This document shows, in pieces, positions 45,100-56,801 of a DNA stretch of 64,000 bases. The stretch covers positions 3,615,777 to 3,679,776 of the forward strand of contig OY756142.1 of the NCBI GenBank assembly GCA_963576785.1, written 5' to 3'. The translations under genes were made by a program, and so were the position numbers. The notes beneath the pieces are model-generated. The model was not told the origin of the DNA and made no database searches. It saw only the letters and a program-made list of their open reading frames with translations. Positions within the stretch are counted from its first letter, which is position 1. Every line of letters begins with the position of its first letter. The stretch comes from Chlorophyllum brunneum. Taxonomy: Eukaryota; Basidiomycota; Agaricomycetes; Agaricales; Agaricaceae.

Positions 45100-47501
45100 A
45101 TGATCTCCCAAATATGTGTCGGGTTGGAAGCTTATATGTGCACACGGGTGTGTACGAACCTCTCAAGAGCGATAAAGGCGTTGGTGAGGTCACGTACATC
45201 ACCAAGGGAGCATAGCGCTCAGAATAGCTATACAGTGATTAGTATCTTATATGTCCAGGACAAACCACCAACGACCATCCTGAGTCAGAATTGTCGGTTC
45301 CCTACAGCTGTCGAAGTCGACACTGGAAGTGGTACGCAATTCGGCATTGCTGAGCCCAAAATCTATACGACTTCCATATCCTCATCTCCGTTTGACTCGA
45401 CCCCCTCTTGGCTTTGCCATGAAACATACAGAATCCATTCCTTCGCCAACAGCATCCCTCGGACAATATCCTCCACCCCAACGTTACCCCAATCTCATCA
45501 TCAACGAACTTTCGTCCACTCGAATACAACACGGCAGCAAGTCCTGCATTACCCCATATGCAAGACAGTCTTTTGGGTCCTCGCTGGCGTCATTATGATG
45601 CTTTTGGGGATAGGATTAACACAAGCCATCATCTTCGCGAAACTCCATACATGCCCTTCCCTGGAGATCTGCACGGATTTTTATGATGAAGATAAGGGAA
45701 TGCCCTCCCGTTGCTTCAGGCCTTTATTTCATATTGGCTGAAGGCAGGCGTTATGATCTCGTCTGTTGGTATACTTAACTTAGTGCTTATCAAGCATTTT
45801 CATCCTCATGCATCAGGGTAACACGGTCAGAAACCTCGACTTAAACCTCGGTGCTATCAGAGGAAGTGTCAGTGATGCGTCTTATCTTCTATTCAAGAAG
45901 AACAATCGCTTCCTTTCCAACTTTGTTTTTTATGCTTTTGAGAATTGGTATGGCGATAACTTTGGTGACAAGTTTGTTTATTTAGAAGGTGACCGAGACG
46001 AAATTTGTGAGGTTCATGTACAACGGGACGTTGGAGTTACCGAATAATAGCGTGAGGCGGCTGAATGGCGAAGGACAGCTTGGGGCAATTTAGTTGAAGG
46101 TGATCCCATGGGTTCTGAATGAGGACAAAGGCCATGGGGGAGCGTTGAGAGAGACTTTGGTTATAACGGATGGTAGGAACCTGCAGGCCAGTAATGTGCT
46201 TCCTGGGAGGCCTAGAGTCTCTGGGAGTTTCCAGTGTGAAGGGTGGAGTAACTATACCCTGCACCCGGGTCCTCCAAACCGATGGGATATTTTCATAGGC
46301 GACACACAGTATATCACTACCGCAGATATGACCTTGGGGGTGGGCTTACGGTCAACGGATACTGCCAGAACGGAATGTCTGTGGGCAAGTAATACTACGG
46401 GCCTGATTCCCAATGCAACTGTGACGGACGATGGCGGCATGCATACACTCACCGGTTGGAGATAGAGCCTGAGGAGCCAAGGAAGGATGGAGTGGATTAT
46501 TTGAATCCGAGTGTACCTCTGACGTCAGGGTGCGTTGGTGGTGTGGACTCCGATATATGTGTTACGGACTCTGTGAACAACGCAATCCTAGACTGGTGGG
46601 GTGGGGTAGGGACGGTATTTTGGCGTATAACATGTCGAGGCGGAGTTTTGGGTCCCCTACCATCAATGATGGATGCGGAAAGGTACTGCCCTATTACGCA
46701 GGATCTGTGGAGAGAGACTGCGACTATTATGATGGACGGGATCACGCAGACGGCCCCAAGAAGTGTTCCTGTTACCAAAGATCTTCAGGCTGTTGTAGAA
46801 GGGTTGAGCAGGAAGCGGTGGTGGGTGAATGCAACCATTCCCTCCGCGACGATGATGTTGTATCTTGTGGGGTTGGAGTATACGTGTGCTCAGAGCCAGG
46901 GTAATATGGCGTTAAAGGAGCTGAACCTGGAAGAGGTGGTGCAAGCCGCACAGACAGACCATATCCACGATCTAATTTTGACCGGCCAACTGAAAAAAAG
47001 GGCTAACGATCGATAAAAAAGCTATGTAATGCTGGGAGTGATAATAAATGTGGTAGATGATCCCCTGAAAGCGATCGTAAAGAGGTGGTGGATAGATCCG
47101 GGAGTTTCCAAGTTCTATTTGTGAGAGTACTTATCAAAAGCCTCCACCTGGTGAGCCACGTGAAGTTATTTACCAACCGTGAGTGCTTGTGTACCCCTCA
47201 TTGGTGCATTAAACTGTCTTTGTCCGGCAGTCAATGGCAGAGATGGGTGATTTAGTACCTTCTTTACCCACGATGGGGCTGGACCAGCAAATATCTCATT
47301 TGGACAGACGACTTGGATGCTGCGGAAACGGAGGTCATTATCCTCCGTTGGTATGACAAACGGAGTGATTCAGATGATGAGAATGATCCGCGTTGTCAAA
47401 TTGTCAAGAGAAGAGTTTCCGCTAGAACGGATGGGAACAGCGGAAACTTGAAGATGAGGAGTCGTGAATGGGACCTCGTCTCTTCCGACTATGAGTTCTA
47501 G
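45100..47501 (+). CDS. Unrecognised membrane-anchored protein, possibly decayed
   Basis: Several frames in series look coding. A cytoplasmic Pro/Ser-rich part leads to one strong helix ([17 protein letters not shown], about 45570-45620). A Trp/Cys/Asn-rich presumed ectodomain follows (45826-46040; 46120-46464; 46486-47016, including [11 protein letters not shown]). A polar tail lies near 47313-47501. I do not recognise the family. The blocks need frame changes that introns may or may not explain, so exon structure and integrity are open. Confidence 0.4.
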
Positions 47502-47735
47502 CCGACAATGATCGGACTTTGACCAATGTTGGAAGTGAGAGTTCTCGTGGCAAGCTCAGAAGTGGAGGTATTGATTCTTGGACTAAACAGGTAGGGAAGC
47601 TTGTCGAATCTGGTAAAGACATTGTGGATCGAATTAGTAGATCGTGAACTTCACTTTGGCGGTGTGTGGTCGGCGGTAATAAGAGAAAATGTATTGGTGG
47701 AACAATACTACAGGGGAGTGAGGAAGAGTTGACGT

Positions 47736-48411
47736 TTATATCCACTGGGACTTGTCCCAAGCAGGATCCTGCAAGAAGGCGCAGAGGACTTTGCTGCCGG
47801 TCTAACAACGCATCAGAACGGAACAGGATATGGAGGAGTAAGTGATAATGACGTACCTGGAGAAGTGGATGACCGGCGACAATACTCAAGAAACGCTCCA
47901 GGCCCTCTCGCCTGCTCTCGATGACCTCGTCGGAAAAACGGTTGGTGAATACCTTGCCTGGTAGGGAGGGTATGTTGACGCGGGTGGATTCATGTTCGAG
48001 GATATCGCGAAAGGCTTCAAAATCGGAATAGCGTCGGCGAACGACAGAATGGCGGAGCTTGAAGGCGGGGATGTTGGTCTGCTACGGTTATGAGTGGACT
48101 GGTGGAAGATAAATTGTGATGCGCGCCTTGCACACGATTTCATAGTCAGTGTACATCTTACGGCCGAAACCTAGGAAGCAGTCAGAGAAGGATAAACCGG
48201 CCAGAAAGAGAACGCGCACCGTGAGTTTGTGGGTTTCTGATTTCGATTTCGAGGAAACTCTCGGGGATGCTGTACATCTCCTCAATCTAGAAAATGGGTC
48301 GGTCAAGTAGCAATGATGGAGTGGAAATGCACGCACTGTTTGCTCCCTTGCAGAGAGGAGGCTATCCTCAAAAGCGGTACTACGGGCGAAGGGAGATACT
48401 GTGCTGGACAT
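47736..48411 (-). CDS. SNX3: Sorting nexin 3 (PX domain), retromer cargo adaptor
   Basis: Five exons splice to 157 aa: 48337-48411, 48220-48286, 48127-48170, 47857-48078 and 47736-47801. Almost the whole protein is a PX domain: [35 protein letters not shown] (R77-R78-Y79 bind phosphatidylinositol 3-phosphate), [25 protein letters not shown] and GHPLLQTGSKVL. SNX3/Grd19 recycles endosomal cargo to the Golgi with retromer. Intron 3 (48079-48126) must use a GC donor (AAG|GCGCGC) with a normal AG acceptor to keep the conserved CKTNIP. Length and order are standard for the family. Confidence 0.92.
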
Positions 48412-48685
48412 GGTGGATAGCGGGGAGGGACGAGTGGTCTGTCACGTGGGAGAATATTCAACTCTAAATCTGTTCCGCACGCATAGCCACCGCGACTTCC
48501 AGAAAGCGACGCCAAAGCAGGGTTGGCGGGCACGGGAGCTTGGAGAATATGTTCAGATAACCATGGTTCATGTCTGGGCCGATACAGCTGCACGGGATCC
48601 TGGTTCAATCGTATTGATCGAGCCTAGGTCGCTGGCGGCCTTATAATTCACGCCACGCCTAAACACAATCTTCATTCAGTTCACC

Positions 48686-49254
48686 ATGCAAGTCTTCGTC
48701 CTCGTTCTGTGCATCCAAATCGCCATCGCCGCCGCACAGAGCCACGAATTATCGGCACCAGCAATCACCCCGCGGCCCACGACAGTGTCCAGCGCTCCCC
48801 TTCCTCCATGCATCCTTCATTGTCTTACCCAGGCCATCCAGTCCTCGGGCTGCAACATGTACGTGCTTTCAGAGTAACTTTGGGGTGCTGATTCCATGTT
48901 CCAAAATGTCAAGAAACGACCAAGCTTGCGCTTGCGTTAATCCGACGTATCAAGATACCAGTCGCAAATGTATCGCGTTTACGTGTGCTCCAGATGAACA
49001 GGCAGTTGCATTTCGTCTTCAACAAAAATGCTCAGAAATACGTACGTTTGATGAGCGTTCTTCCGCTCACTGCGTGTGTGCTAAAAGTGTCACTAGCCGT
49101 CGTTAGGAGTACCACCTTCCCTCCCGCTAGGACGCATACGATCGACGCGAATGAGATGGTCGCCAATTCTAACACGGCATCCAATGCTGCCGTCGATGAC
49201 GAGCCGAAAGGCTGGTGGGCTGTAGTGGGATTGGGACTCATTTTAGCACTCTGA
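48686..49254 (+). CDS. CFEM-domain protein, probably GPI-anchored
   Basis: Exons 48686-48858, 48914-49041 and 49088-49254 give about 155 aa. After a signal peptide (about 18 aa) comes the eight-cysteine CFEM pattern: PPCILHC, SSGCNINDQACACVNP, RKCIAFTC and QQKC. A Ser/Thr/Asn-rich spacer leads to a C-terminal hydrophobic tail (GWWAVVGLGLILAL) that fits a GPI-attachment signal. CFEM proteins sit at the fungal surface; some bind haem or act at the host interface. The acceptor of intron 2 could be at 49087 or a few bases later (both keep the frame). It is divergent to SNX3, with about 270 bp between starts. Confidence 0.85.
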
Positions 49255-49973
49255 GAGACAAGTTTTACGTTGCGTTCAAAAGATACTTTCCGGTGCTCTC
49301 GATTGACCGTACTTTGTCCCTCGCGTGTTCAAAATGGAAAGTAGAAAGTGGGGGGGATAGCATCTCCACCGGTCGCTCCGTGCATCTAGATAGAAGTAGA
49401 GGCTTGAACCGGGCGTCGAAGACGAGTGCAAGTATCCTGCGACAGGAGAACGACTACCCTACTCATTCCGACCAAATTGAGATAGTGTTCCCGCTCTGAT
49501 TACTGCATTGGTACGCGGGCTGAGGGCCCGAGAGTAGCTCTAACTCCTGGAACGGTGAAGACTGGTGGACAACGTGGTCCTGCACGGGTCGGCGAACAAT
49601 CGAGGAGCTGCTAGTGAGGGAGGTTTATCCCACGGGACAGGGAGGTCACTACGCTCAGATCGAGGGGAGTGATGAGGAGAGCCGCTCCACAAGACGCCCA
49701 AGGCATGCCAAGCCCAACTCCAGGATCAATAAAAACAGGGAACTGAGGAAGACATAGTTGCCACGGATATCCGAGGGCCTGATGTCGGAGGTGAGGTTTT
49801 CGGGGGAGAAGTGGGCCAGCGGATTATTCAGACGGATTGCAAAGGGCGTACATTCTAATTAGAGCCAACTTCGGCCGAGTGGGACTCGGAACCTTATGAG
49901 CATTCAACATAGCAATACATGTCAACCAAGTCGATTATACGGTTTACTGTCGGAACGAGAGGAATGGATTGCA
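49255..49973. other. Intergenic, nothing recognised
   Basis: Lies between the convergent ends of the CFEM and MAPR genes. No gene seen. Confidence 0.4.
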
Positions 49974-50560
49974 CTAAGATTCAATCTTGGGACCATCAGT
50001 GACTCGTCCCACAATGTTGTAACGTTTACTGCGGACTGATCAGTAGAGCTAGGTGAAAGGGGGACGGAGACGCACGAGAAGAACGAATGCCAGTCTTCAA
50101 GAACTTTCCGCTCCTTCTCGTCCAACACGCTGTAATCCGGCACTGCATCTTCTGTCTTCAAGCTCGACTTTCCAAGGCCACGCGAGCCATCCTTTCCTGC
50201 GAAGATGTTGTACGATTTCCCCTTGCCGTACGCCTCAGCTTTATGTGTCACGTCGAAGACATCTCCTGTATGGCGTGTTAGACACACAAGACATGGTCTT
50301 CGCGGTAGCTACAAACCTTTGATGGCGACATATATGGGTTGGGTAGGATCTGTTCCGTCATACTGCTTTAGCTGTTCTGTGGTGAACGGATCGTCTTTGG
50401 GAGGAAGGAGATCGTCCCTTGGAGGCTGCATAATGGATTTGGCGGGCTTGTTGGGGTTCTCTGCGGGTATTTCGTGTACTAATGGACGGCGTATGTGACG
50501 GTAAGCAAGGAAGGCGGCGGGTACGGAAATCACAAGCACGTATAGGATTATGGAAAACAT
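49974..50560 (-). CDS. Membrane-associated progesterone-receptor-like (cytochrome b5-type haem) protein, Dap1-like
   Basis: Exons 50317-50560, 50076-50265 and 49974-50028 give 162 aa. An N-terminal membrane helix (residues about 3-20) precedes a cytochrome-b5-like haem-binding domain: FTTEQLKQYDG, IYVAIKGDVFDVTH, the Tyr-containing AEAYGKGKSYNIFAGKDGSR, and LDEKERKVLEDWHSFF. The end is YNIVGRVTDGPKIES. This is the MAPR/Dap1 architecture; Dap1 supports P450 enzymes of ergosterol synthesis in the ER. All introns are GT-AG and phases agree. Confidence 0.92.
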
Positions 50561-50887
50561 ACCTCGGCTTCTTCCGGCGAACCCGTCCCCGTTTCGTGTC
50601 GCGCACTATGACCCTCCCAGGCATAGTCAGAGTCAATTCGACCACATTTTACGGAGAGCTGGGTATTGGGACATGCAACAATGTTTCTTACTCATCCAAC
50701 GTCAAGGACTCTTTGAAGAAAATAAAATTTTATCCCCTCCTTCGAAGAGCCATGTTTGTTAGGAAAAGGCCTGCCACCCCAGATTTCTGAGCTCGAGATA
50801 CCAGATAGGGATTGGGTGGAAAAAATAGAGCGCTCAGGAGCGAACGTTGCACCCGCAACCAGTAACCTTATTCTCCCAATCCCGGAT

Positions 50888-52591
50888 CTAGAGTGGGTGT
50901 AAAGCCTTTGATAGGCCTATGAATTTTGCTCGCTTCCGGTCGTAATTGCGATTCCATTCCCACTTACTGCCAGTAAAAAAGCGGGATCTGATTAGACCAT
51001 CGTGATACATCAGGTCGAACAGGTTGTGCCTCGAGCCTCCGGATAAGTCAAGGGTCAGCGCTTGCTCTATTCCCAGAAAGGGACCGTGAAAGCAACGGTG
51101 TAAATGACGATTCACGTCGTATAGTCGATTACGATTACAAAGAATATCTCAATAACGGTGTCATGACATTTGCGTATCGGTCAAGTATAAATTCAAACAG
51201 CGACCGCCTAGGATACCTGAATGGGCGCCGATTGGCAAGCTTTGTCTGGCACGTCCCACGTACCAACCACGGCATCCCTAACCTGGCGAGAAGTTAGGTA
51301 AACATATCTCCAAAAAGGCCCATGGGAGAGACTTACCCGTTCGCAGTTTGAAGGCACCGGTAACCGTTTCCCATCCAGCATAAAATCCGTCGGCGTGGTT
51401 GAACACATTATCAACCAATTGTCGCCGGGAGTGAAATGATCTAATGTGGCCGTAAAGCGCTTTTTAGGGATTCAATTAGTCTCCGAAAGGCAGTCAATGG
51501 CAGGGAAAGGACATACATGTCGACCCGTTGTTGATTGACAACCCTATATGATCGCAGTATGATAAATGAATCATTGGAATGGGTTGAACGGTGGATATAC
51601 CTCATCACTGAAATTCGTCCAAGTCGTTTCACAATCGGGTTCACCAAAGTCTACGACCCAGTGGCCCCAAATGCCGCTCCACATACCCTGGTATGTTCCG
51701 TAATAAGGATTATAGACAGGACCTGGAGGTATCCAGCCAACTGACCAAATCTTCACAGAATGTAGGGCGAAGCTCAAGCCCGTGTATTTGAGCCGGGGAC
51801 GCCTTACACTCTTCCATACCGACTCGTCCAGGACCAGTGCCGATAGACTTTGCCGTGTACTCTCTCGTTTTGAAACGTAAACAGTGCTCGCTTCTCCTCA
51901 CGCTCTCCCAGATCAATGGCCTGAAATGAGTCGGGTTCTCCAATGAAATCTGTTCAGGCCGCCCGAAAAGTGAGCTAGCTCTGACGGCGACCTCTCCAGT
52001 CCCTCCAGATGCGACGATGCCAATAGGTATGAGCCAGACTATGACAATGCACAGAAGGCCAATATATGTCCCCGAAGAACTTTTTATGTTCATGCGGTGA
52101 TGGTCCCCTAGTTCGCAATCCGGCATCGATTGGGAGGAGGGTGGTAGAGAGTGAGAGTTAAAACGAGTCGTGGGGAGAAGAGGTTGTGTTGGGTCAGTTG
52201 AGTCGGGGATCGAGGTATGCGTGTACTGGCTTTTCGAAGACTTGAAGGTCTTCGGGAAGCTAAAATGTCACCCTGAGTCAGGTGGATGCGCTTCTGAAAG
52301 TGTGTGGTTTTCGTGATGAATGAGAAAGGTGGCAACTTACGAAGGTTGGCGATGAGGGTTGGATGCAGCACGATTGGGCGGTAAATCATACGTATGATAA
52401 TCTGGGATATGGTGTTGCATCGCTTGAGCGTCAATTCTAAAAAAGGGTTTAGCGGTCAAACTAGCGACGAAGTAGGCGCTTACCGAAACCGCGCGTCGGC
52501 TGCTGAACCAGAGGCTGTCGTTGCTCGGTGTATAGTCATTTGCCAGTACCACAGGATGCAGAGGAGTGTTGAGGAGGGAGATGGAGTTCAA
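50888..52591 (-). CDS. Unrecognised single-pass membrane protein with large C-terminal domain
   Basis: Starts near 52591 (MNSISLLNTPLHP) with a Pro/His-rich N-terminal part in spliced exons (introns about 52436-52481 and 52292-52336). A clear membrane helix (YIGLLCIVIVWLIPIGIVASGG) lies at about 52000-52065. Further exons encode RPEQISLENPTHFRPLIW, a Trp/Tyr-rich block near 51600-51730 (GIWGHWVVDFGEPDCE) and a tail near 50888-51115. I do not recognise the family. Exon borders after the helix are uncertain, and the tail may belong to another transcript. Architecture resembles that of the 45-47.5 kb gene. Confidence 0.5.
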
Positions 52592-53503
52592 AGGGTGGTT
52601 TAGTATGTAAAGGAGAGACCACCCTTTTCATTACTTTGACATGCTGAACGAAGTGCCTCCACGGTCGGGCAGGAGGACGAAATTGGTCGTCTCACGGTTA
52701 CTGCAAGGGCCACTAAATGACGGGAGGTTCCCAAAATGAAAAAAGCAGACAAATGAGCTCCTCTGCACGCCCGTCACATCCGCTATTTATTCTCTATGCC
52801 TGGTGCGGCTGTTTCGAAGTGAGAGTCTTGCTAGATTCAGGAGGCTGGCAATTGAGTCATTGATGAAGAGTGTGAGAACGCGCACCGTACACGCCACTTG
52901 CAAACTACACACTGATTGCGTCTCATTCCCTTCCGGCAGCTTGCAACAGAACACGTTATTCATGAGAGCAACCGTTCAAACTCCGATGGAAACCTGGGAT
53001 GGTTCTTTGTATTCATCGACCATGTGGCACTATTTGACGACGGACAGAAAGAAACTTCCGGTTAACGACAAACCCGCCCACCGGAAGAGTTGTGATATTC
53101 TAGGAACAAGATATGAGCATGGGGGATATGAAAAAGCGGAGGGGAACGAAAATTGTAGGCGCTATGTCTCTGCCGTCACGACTAATATTTCGTGTCTGGG
53201 GCGCATCGCAATCGTCTCTGGAACGTGGAGTCTTTTCACTATAACCGTACATCCTGGATATCCCAATTTTTTGTCTCTGGCGACGATGATCACTATGGTC
53301 GAATCGGACGTGTGGGCCTTGTGGATAATCAGGTCATGAGGAGATGAGATTAACCCAATCAAGCCACTGGTTCCTTGAATATTCCATAACCTGACCCAGC
53401 TCCTTTACCAATTTAACCTACAAGCAGGTAGTTATAGTCGCGATGTTCGCAGAGGGACATTTCTGCATCACTCCTACCCCACCGTCTCCCCAGACATACT
53501 ACT
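52592..53503. other. Intergenic with one featureless open frame
   Basis: A 178-codon plus-strand frame (52803-53339) has neither signal peptide, helix nor known motif. I do not call it a gene. Confidence 0.35.
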
Positions 53504-54961
53504 ATGCCTCCAGTTTTGGACCCAGACACCAATGTATTCGGTTATGACATGATGAGTTTCGTTGGGTTGGGCGTACTGGAAATTGGCCTGGTTATTAGTT
53601 TCTTGTTGTTCGGCGTTATCATCTCGCAAAGTGTCATATACTTTCGAAGATATCCAGACGATCCGAGGTTCTTGAGGTATTTGGTACGCTTCGACTGCTT
53701 ATCTTTCAACACCCGCTGAACCCTCGTTCAGGTTGCGCTCTTAGTGTAAGTCAACGTTTCATCCCTAGGATTTGTTTTATTTTTTATCTAACTTTTCGAA
53801 AAAAAGGCTTCTTGAGCTGGCTCACTCTGCGTCTATAACCGGAATCATCTACTCTATCTCCGTCACGTTTTCTCATCTTCGAAACCTGATTCCACAGAAT
53901 TCTTACGCTCTCACAATGACAAATGTTCTCGAGAATCTCGTCGCCCTCGTGGTTCAATCTTTCTTCTCTTCTCGTGTTTATAGACTTTCTCAGCGATTGT
54001 CTCTCGGTATTTTATGTTGGATTCTTACGATAGTGCGGTTTGGTTGTGGGTTGGCTGTTGCGGCGGAGAGTTTTATTGATGTTCCAAGGGTTCCGAATGG
54101 TGTGGTGATGGTTCAAGAGTTTGGATGGTTGATCACGTTGACGTTTGTGGTTGGGAGCCTTGTCGATGTGGTCATTGCGGTGTTACAGGTGTGGTATTTG
54201 AGAGGTGTCGTGAACCGCTTGCAAGATAAGAGGTATGTTCTGCATGAGCTTTTTTTGTTATCATAGTCTGATGAGGTCGTGACAAAAGGACGCTCGCAAC
54301 GGTCGAAAACGTCATTAATTGGTGTCTGCGTATGTCACGCACTATTCAATGCAATATGTGGGGTATTAGACTAACACTTCCAGTATTTAGAGACCGGATT
54401 GATCACAAGGTACTTCTGAACCATTGTAGAGTCTAACTCGATTTTTTCTCACAACACCTGACAGTATAACATCGGTACTAGTTATCGTCTGTGTGAGTTC
54501 TAATCCTCAACGTGGGACACTAAGAAGTGTTTTAATTCTTTTTATAGTTTCAGATCATGAGGAACCGTGCGTCTAGACCATTCAGTCGCTCAGGATTACT
54601 TTTTGGAGCTAACTGTGTACTGTGCGACATGGTGCAGAGGTATGGGTAGCGATATACCTGGTGCTCGCAAAGTGTAGGCCGCTTTCTGTGCACTCGTTCT
54701 TGATTTACTTATTCATGTCGGGATCTGTAGTATATTCAAACTCGCTTCTGACTGCGTAACGGCGTTTTCTTGTCTGCGTTTATCCTGACACTGATCGCTA
54801 TGTTTAATCGTCGGCCGGGTCCATTCAGGCTATTGCTTCGACCGTATCGAAATGGAATCCATAAGAACTCGGGAGGAACGGTGAGAGGCGGTGAGGGTAC
54901 GCACTACTCAAATCGGAGCATCGGTGCGTATGGTTTGTCATTGCTGTGCGCCCGGAGATGA
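53504..54961 (+). pseudogene. DUF6534-type seven-helix membrane protein, frameshifted
   Basis: Exons 53504-53683, 53732-53745 and 53807-54232 join in frame. They give VFGYDMMSFVGLGVLEIG, SQSVIYFRRYPDDP, LLELAHSAS, FFSSRVYRLS and GSLVDVVIAVLQVWYLRG, the common agaricomycete DUF6534 layout. Later exons show RTLATVENVINWCL, LETGLITSITSVLVIVC and YSNSLLTA. After that a stop appears at about 54757, and the expected continuation (NGVFLSAFILTL) resumes in another frame two bases off. The junction before YLETG also fails to keep frame. Two lesions suggest a recent pseudogene. If the lesions are sequencing errors the gene is normal. Confidence 0.65.
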
Positions 54962-56801
54962 AAGAACTGACGGTGGATGTAGATCGGTACGATGGGAGCC
55001 CAGTTGCAGTCGTTTCATTATCGCCGACCCGCGGCGAAGGTTTTCCTGTGCGTGCTCTTGTCTGTCCCAAGTTGGGACTATTTTAAATGGTATTCAGCTT
55101 CAGCCCATTAAGAAGCTGCCGTCGGCGAAAGGGATCGAGTTTTCTTAGATGGATTTATCACCGTGGCAGGACCAAGCCCAGAACTTGGTGGGCAGGAACG
55201 CAGCGTTGGTACAGGTTTTGTGGATATTAATAGGGCAGTAAATGGACTGAATTAACACACTTCTCGAAAAACAAGAAAGGACCATCAGACGACCTGCGCG
55301 CGAAATTTACAAAAGAGGGGGGTAGATTTTTATTTCTGGGGGAGAAGAGAAGGAGATATATCCCGGAGGGGTCGGAGTGATGGGAAAATTTATGGGCATA
55401 AGGAGATTGGTAAATCGGTTCGGGGGAATGACAATCTGATTTGTGGAATCAAGAGATATGATATGATAGATCTTCATGACATTTTTGGCAGGTAATATGT
55501 AAGAGCAGGCCGTGGTGCAGCGGTATGAACGACGAGTCAATGTGGGAGAACGACGAGCGACGGTGGGGGGTGGGATGAGAGTGGTAGTTTGCTGTAGCAT
55601 GTGATGAACTACTGTATGACGACTCAAAAACTTGAATGAGAGACTATTTATAACGCCGAAGACTTGCAACTCCGAGTTGAGGTGAAAAGGGAGTTGAGAG
55701 TGCCTTTAGCGAGCAGACCTGAGGATCATTCAAGTTACTCCATTCGTATACTGTGGATGAAAGGTAATGAATGAGGGAGGTGTGGAACGGATGAGGATTA
55801 CGGATATTAAGTGTAAGCGTTTACGGGCATGTAGTAGACGCATTGCTGAGGCTCATGAGGAGGTACGGCATGGTGATTGCGGTGGTGGCGCAGGGCGTGG
55901 ATGCGGTTCAGCTACGTTGAGGGTGAGGAGTGGTGCCTCGGAGACCGCTGATGATGAGGCAGGGCGTGCATGGCACGAAGTTTAAGCATTGCGGCTGAGT
56001 TGAGGTGTTGAGAAGGTGAGGTGATTGGTGATAAAGGCGTCGGAAGCCAGAACTGGATAACGGTGCTGAGTTTACCCTGATTCTGCGCTTAAAGGCTCAG
56101 GTTGTGCCTCGTGCACCAGAGGAGAGCCGAGAACAGTGGGACTGAGAGTTGAGGCTTGGACTAAGAGTTCTCAGCCTTACTGCTTCTGGTTCTGAGATCT
56201 CGGGATCAGAGTGAGCGGAGGACACTGGACGGGAGGATTACGGCATGTAGAAGCCATCCGGAGGTGACACGGGAGCCGCTGATCGTGGACGATTGGTCAA
56301 GCCCAGGGCGTACACGTGTGCGGGAGATGTGGGGTAGACGGTATAGAGGCCGGTGGGCGGGCGGACGCTGATTGGCTGGCGTGAAGGCGTGGGAGAGGAG
56401 GCGGAGGGCGAGATACGCCGGGGCTCGAGAAGAACGTCGTGCTGGCCGGAGAAAGAAGCGGTGTCGCCGAGGACATGAGCGGGCCAGCGAGGCGCAGCGG
56501 GAGGGCGGCGCCTGGATGGCGTCATGTGATGGGCTAGTGTGTGAACCGTCTTGGCCCGCCGCTGATAGCTGGGCCGGCAGAAGAGAGGACAGGGTACACG
56601 AGGCCACTGCGCAACACGCCGGGCTGTGCTCTCCACCCTCCCCGCTGTCGGCAGGCGCGCGGGAACGACGTCGAGTTGCCTTATTGGGGAAGTGTGTCGG
56701 CCACGAGGCACCGCGTGACACGGGCGGTGCCGAGATCTCGCGGTGACCTGTCACGATACGCGCACTTATCAGGAAGACGGCTTTCTGTTCCAAACCACAC
56801 A
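54962..56801. other. Intergenic and GC-rich upstream region of the zinc-finger gene
   Basis: 55150-56200 has no supported gene. 56200-56800 is strongly GC- and CpG-rich, with long accidental open frames on both strands, and probably contains the promoter and 5' leader of the 56.8 kb gene. No TATA box stands out. Confidence 0.45.

Noticed and set aside
52803..53339. 178-codon plus-strand frame
   Set aside because: No recognisable feature and no splice partners; kept only as a note in the intergenic entry.
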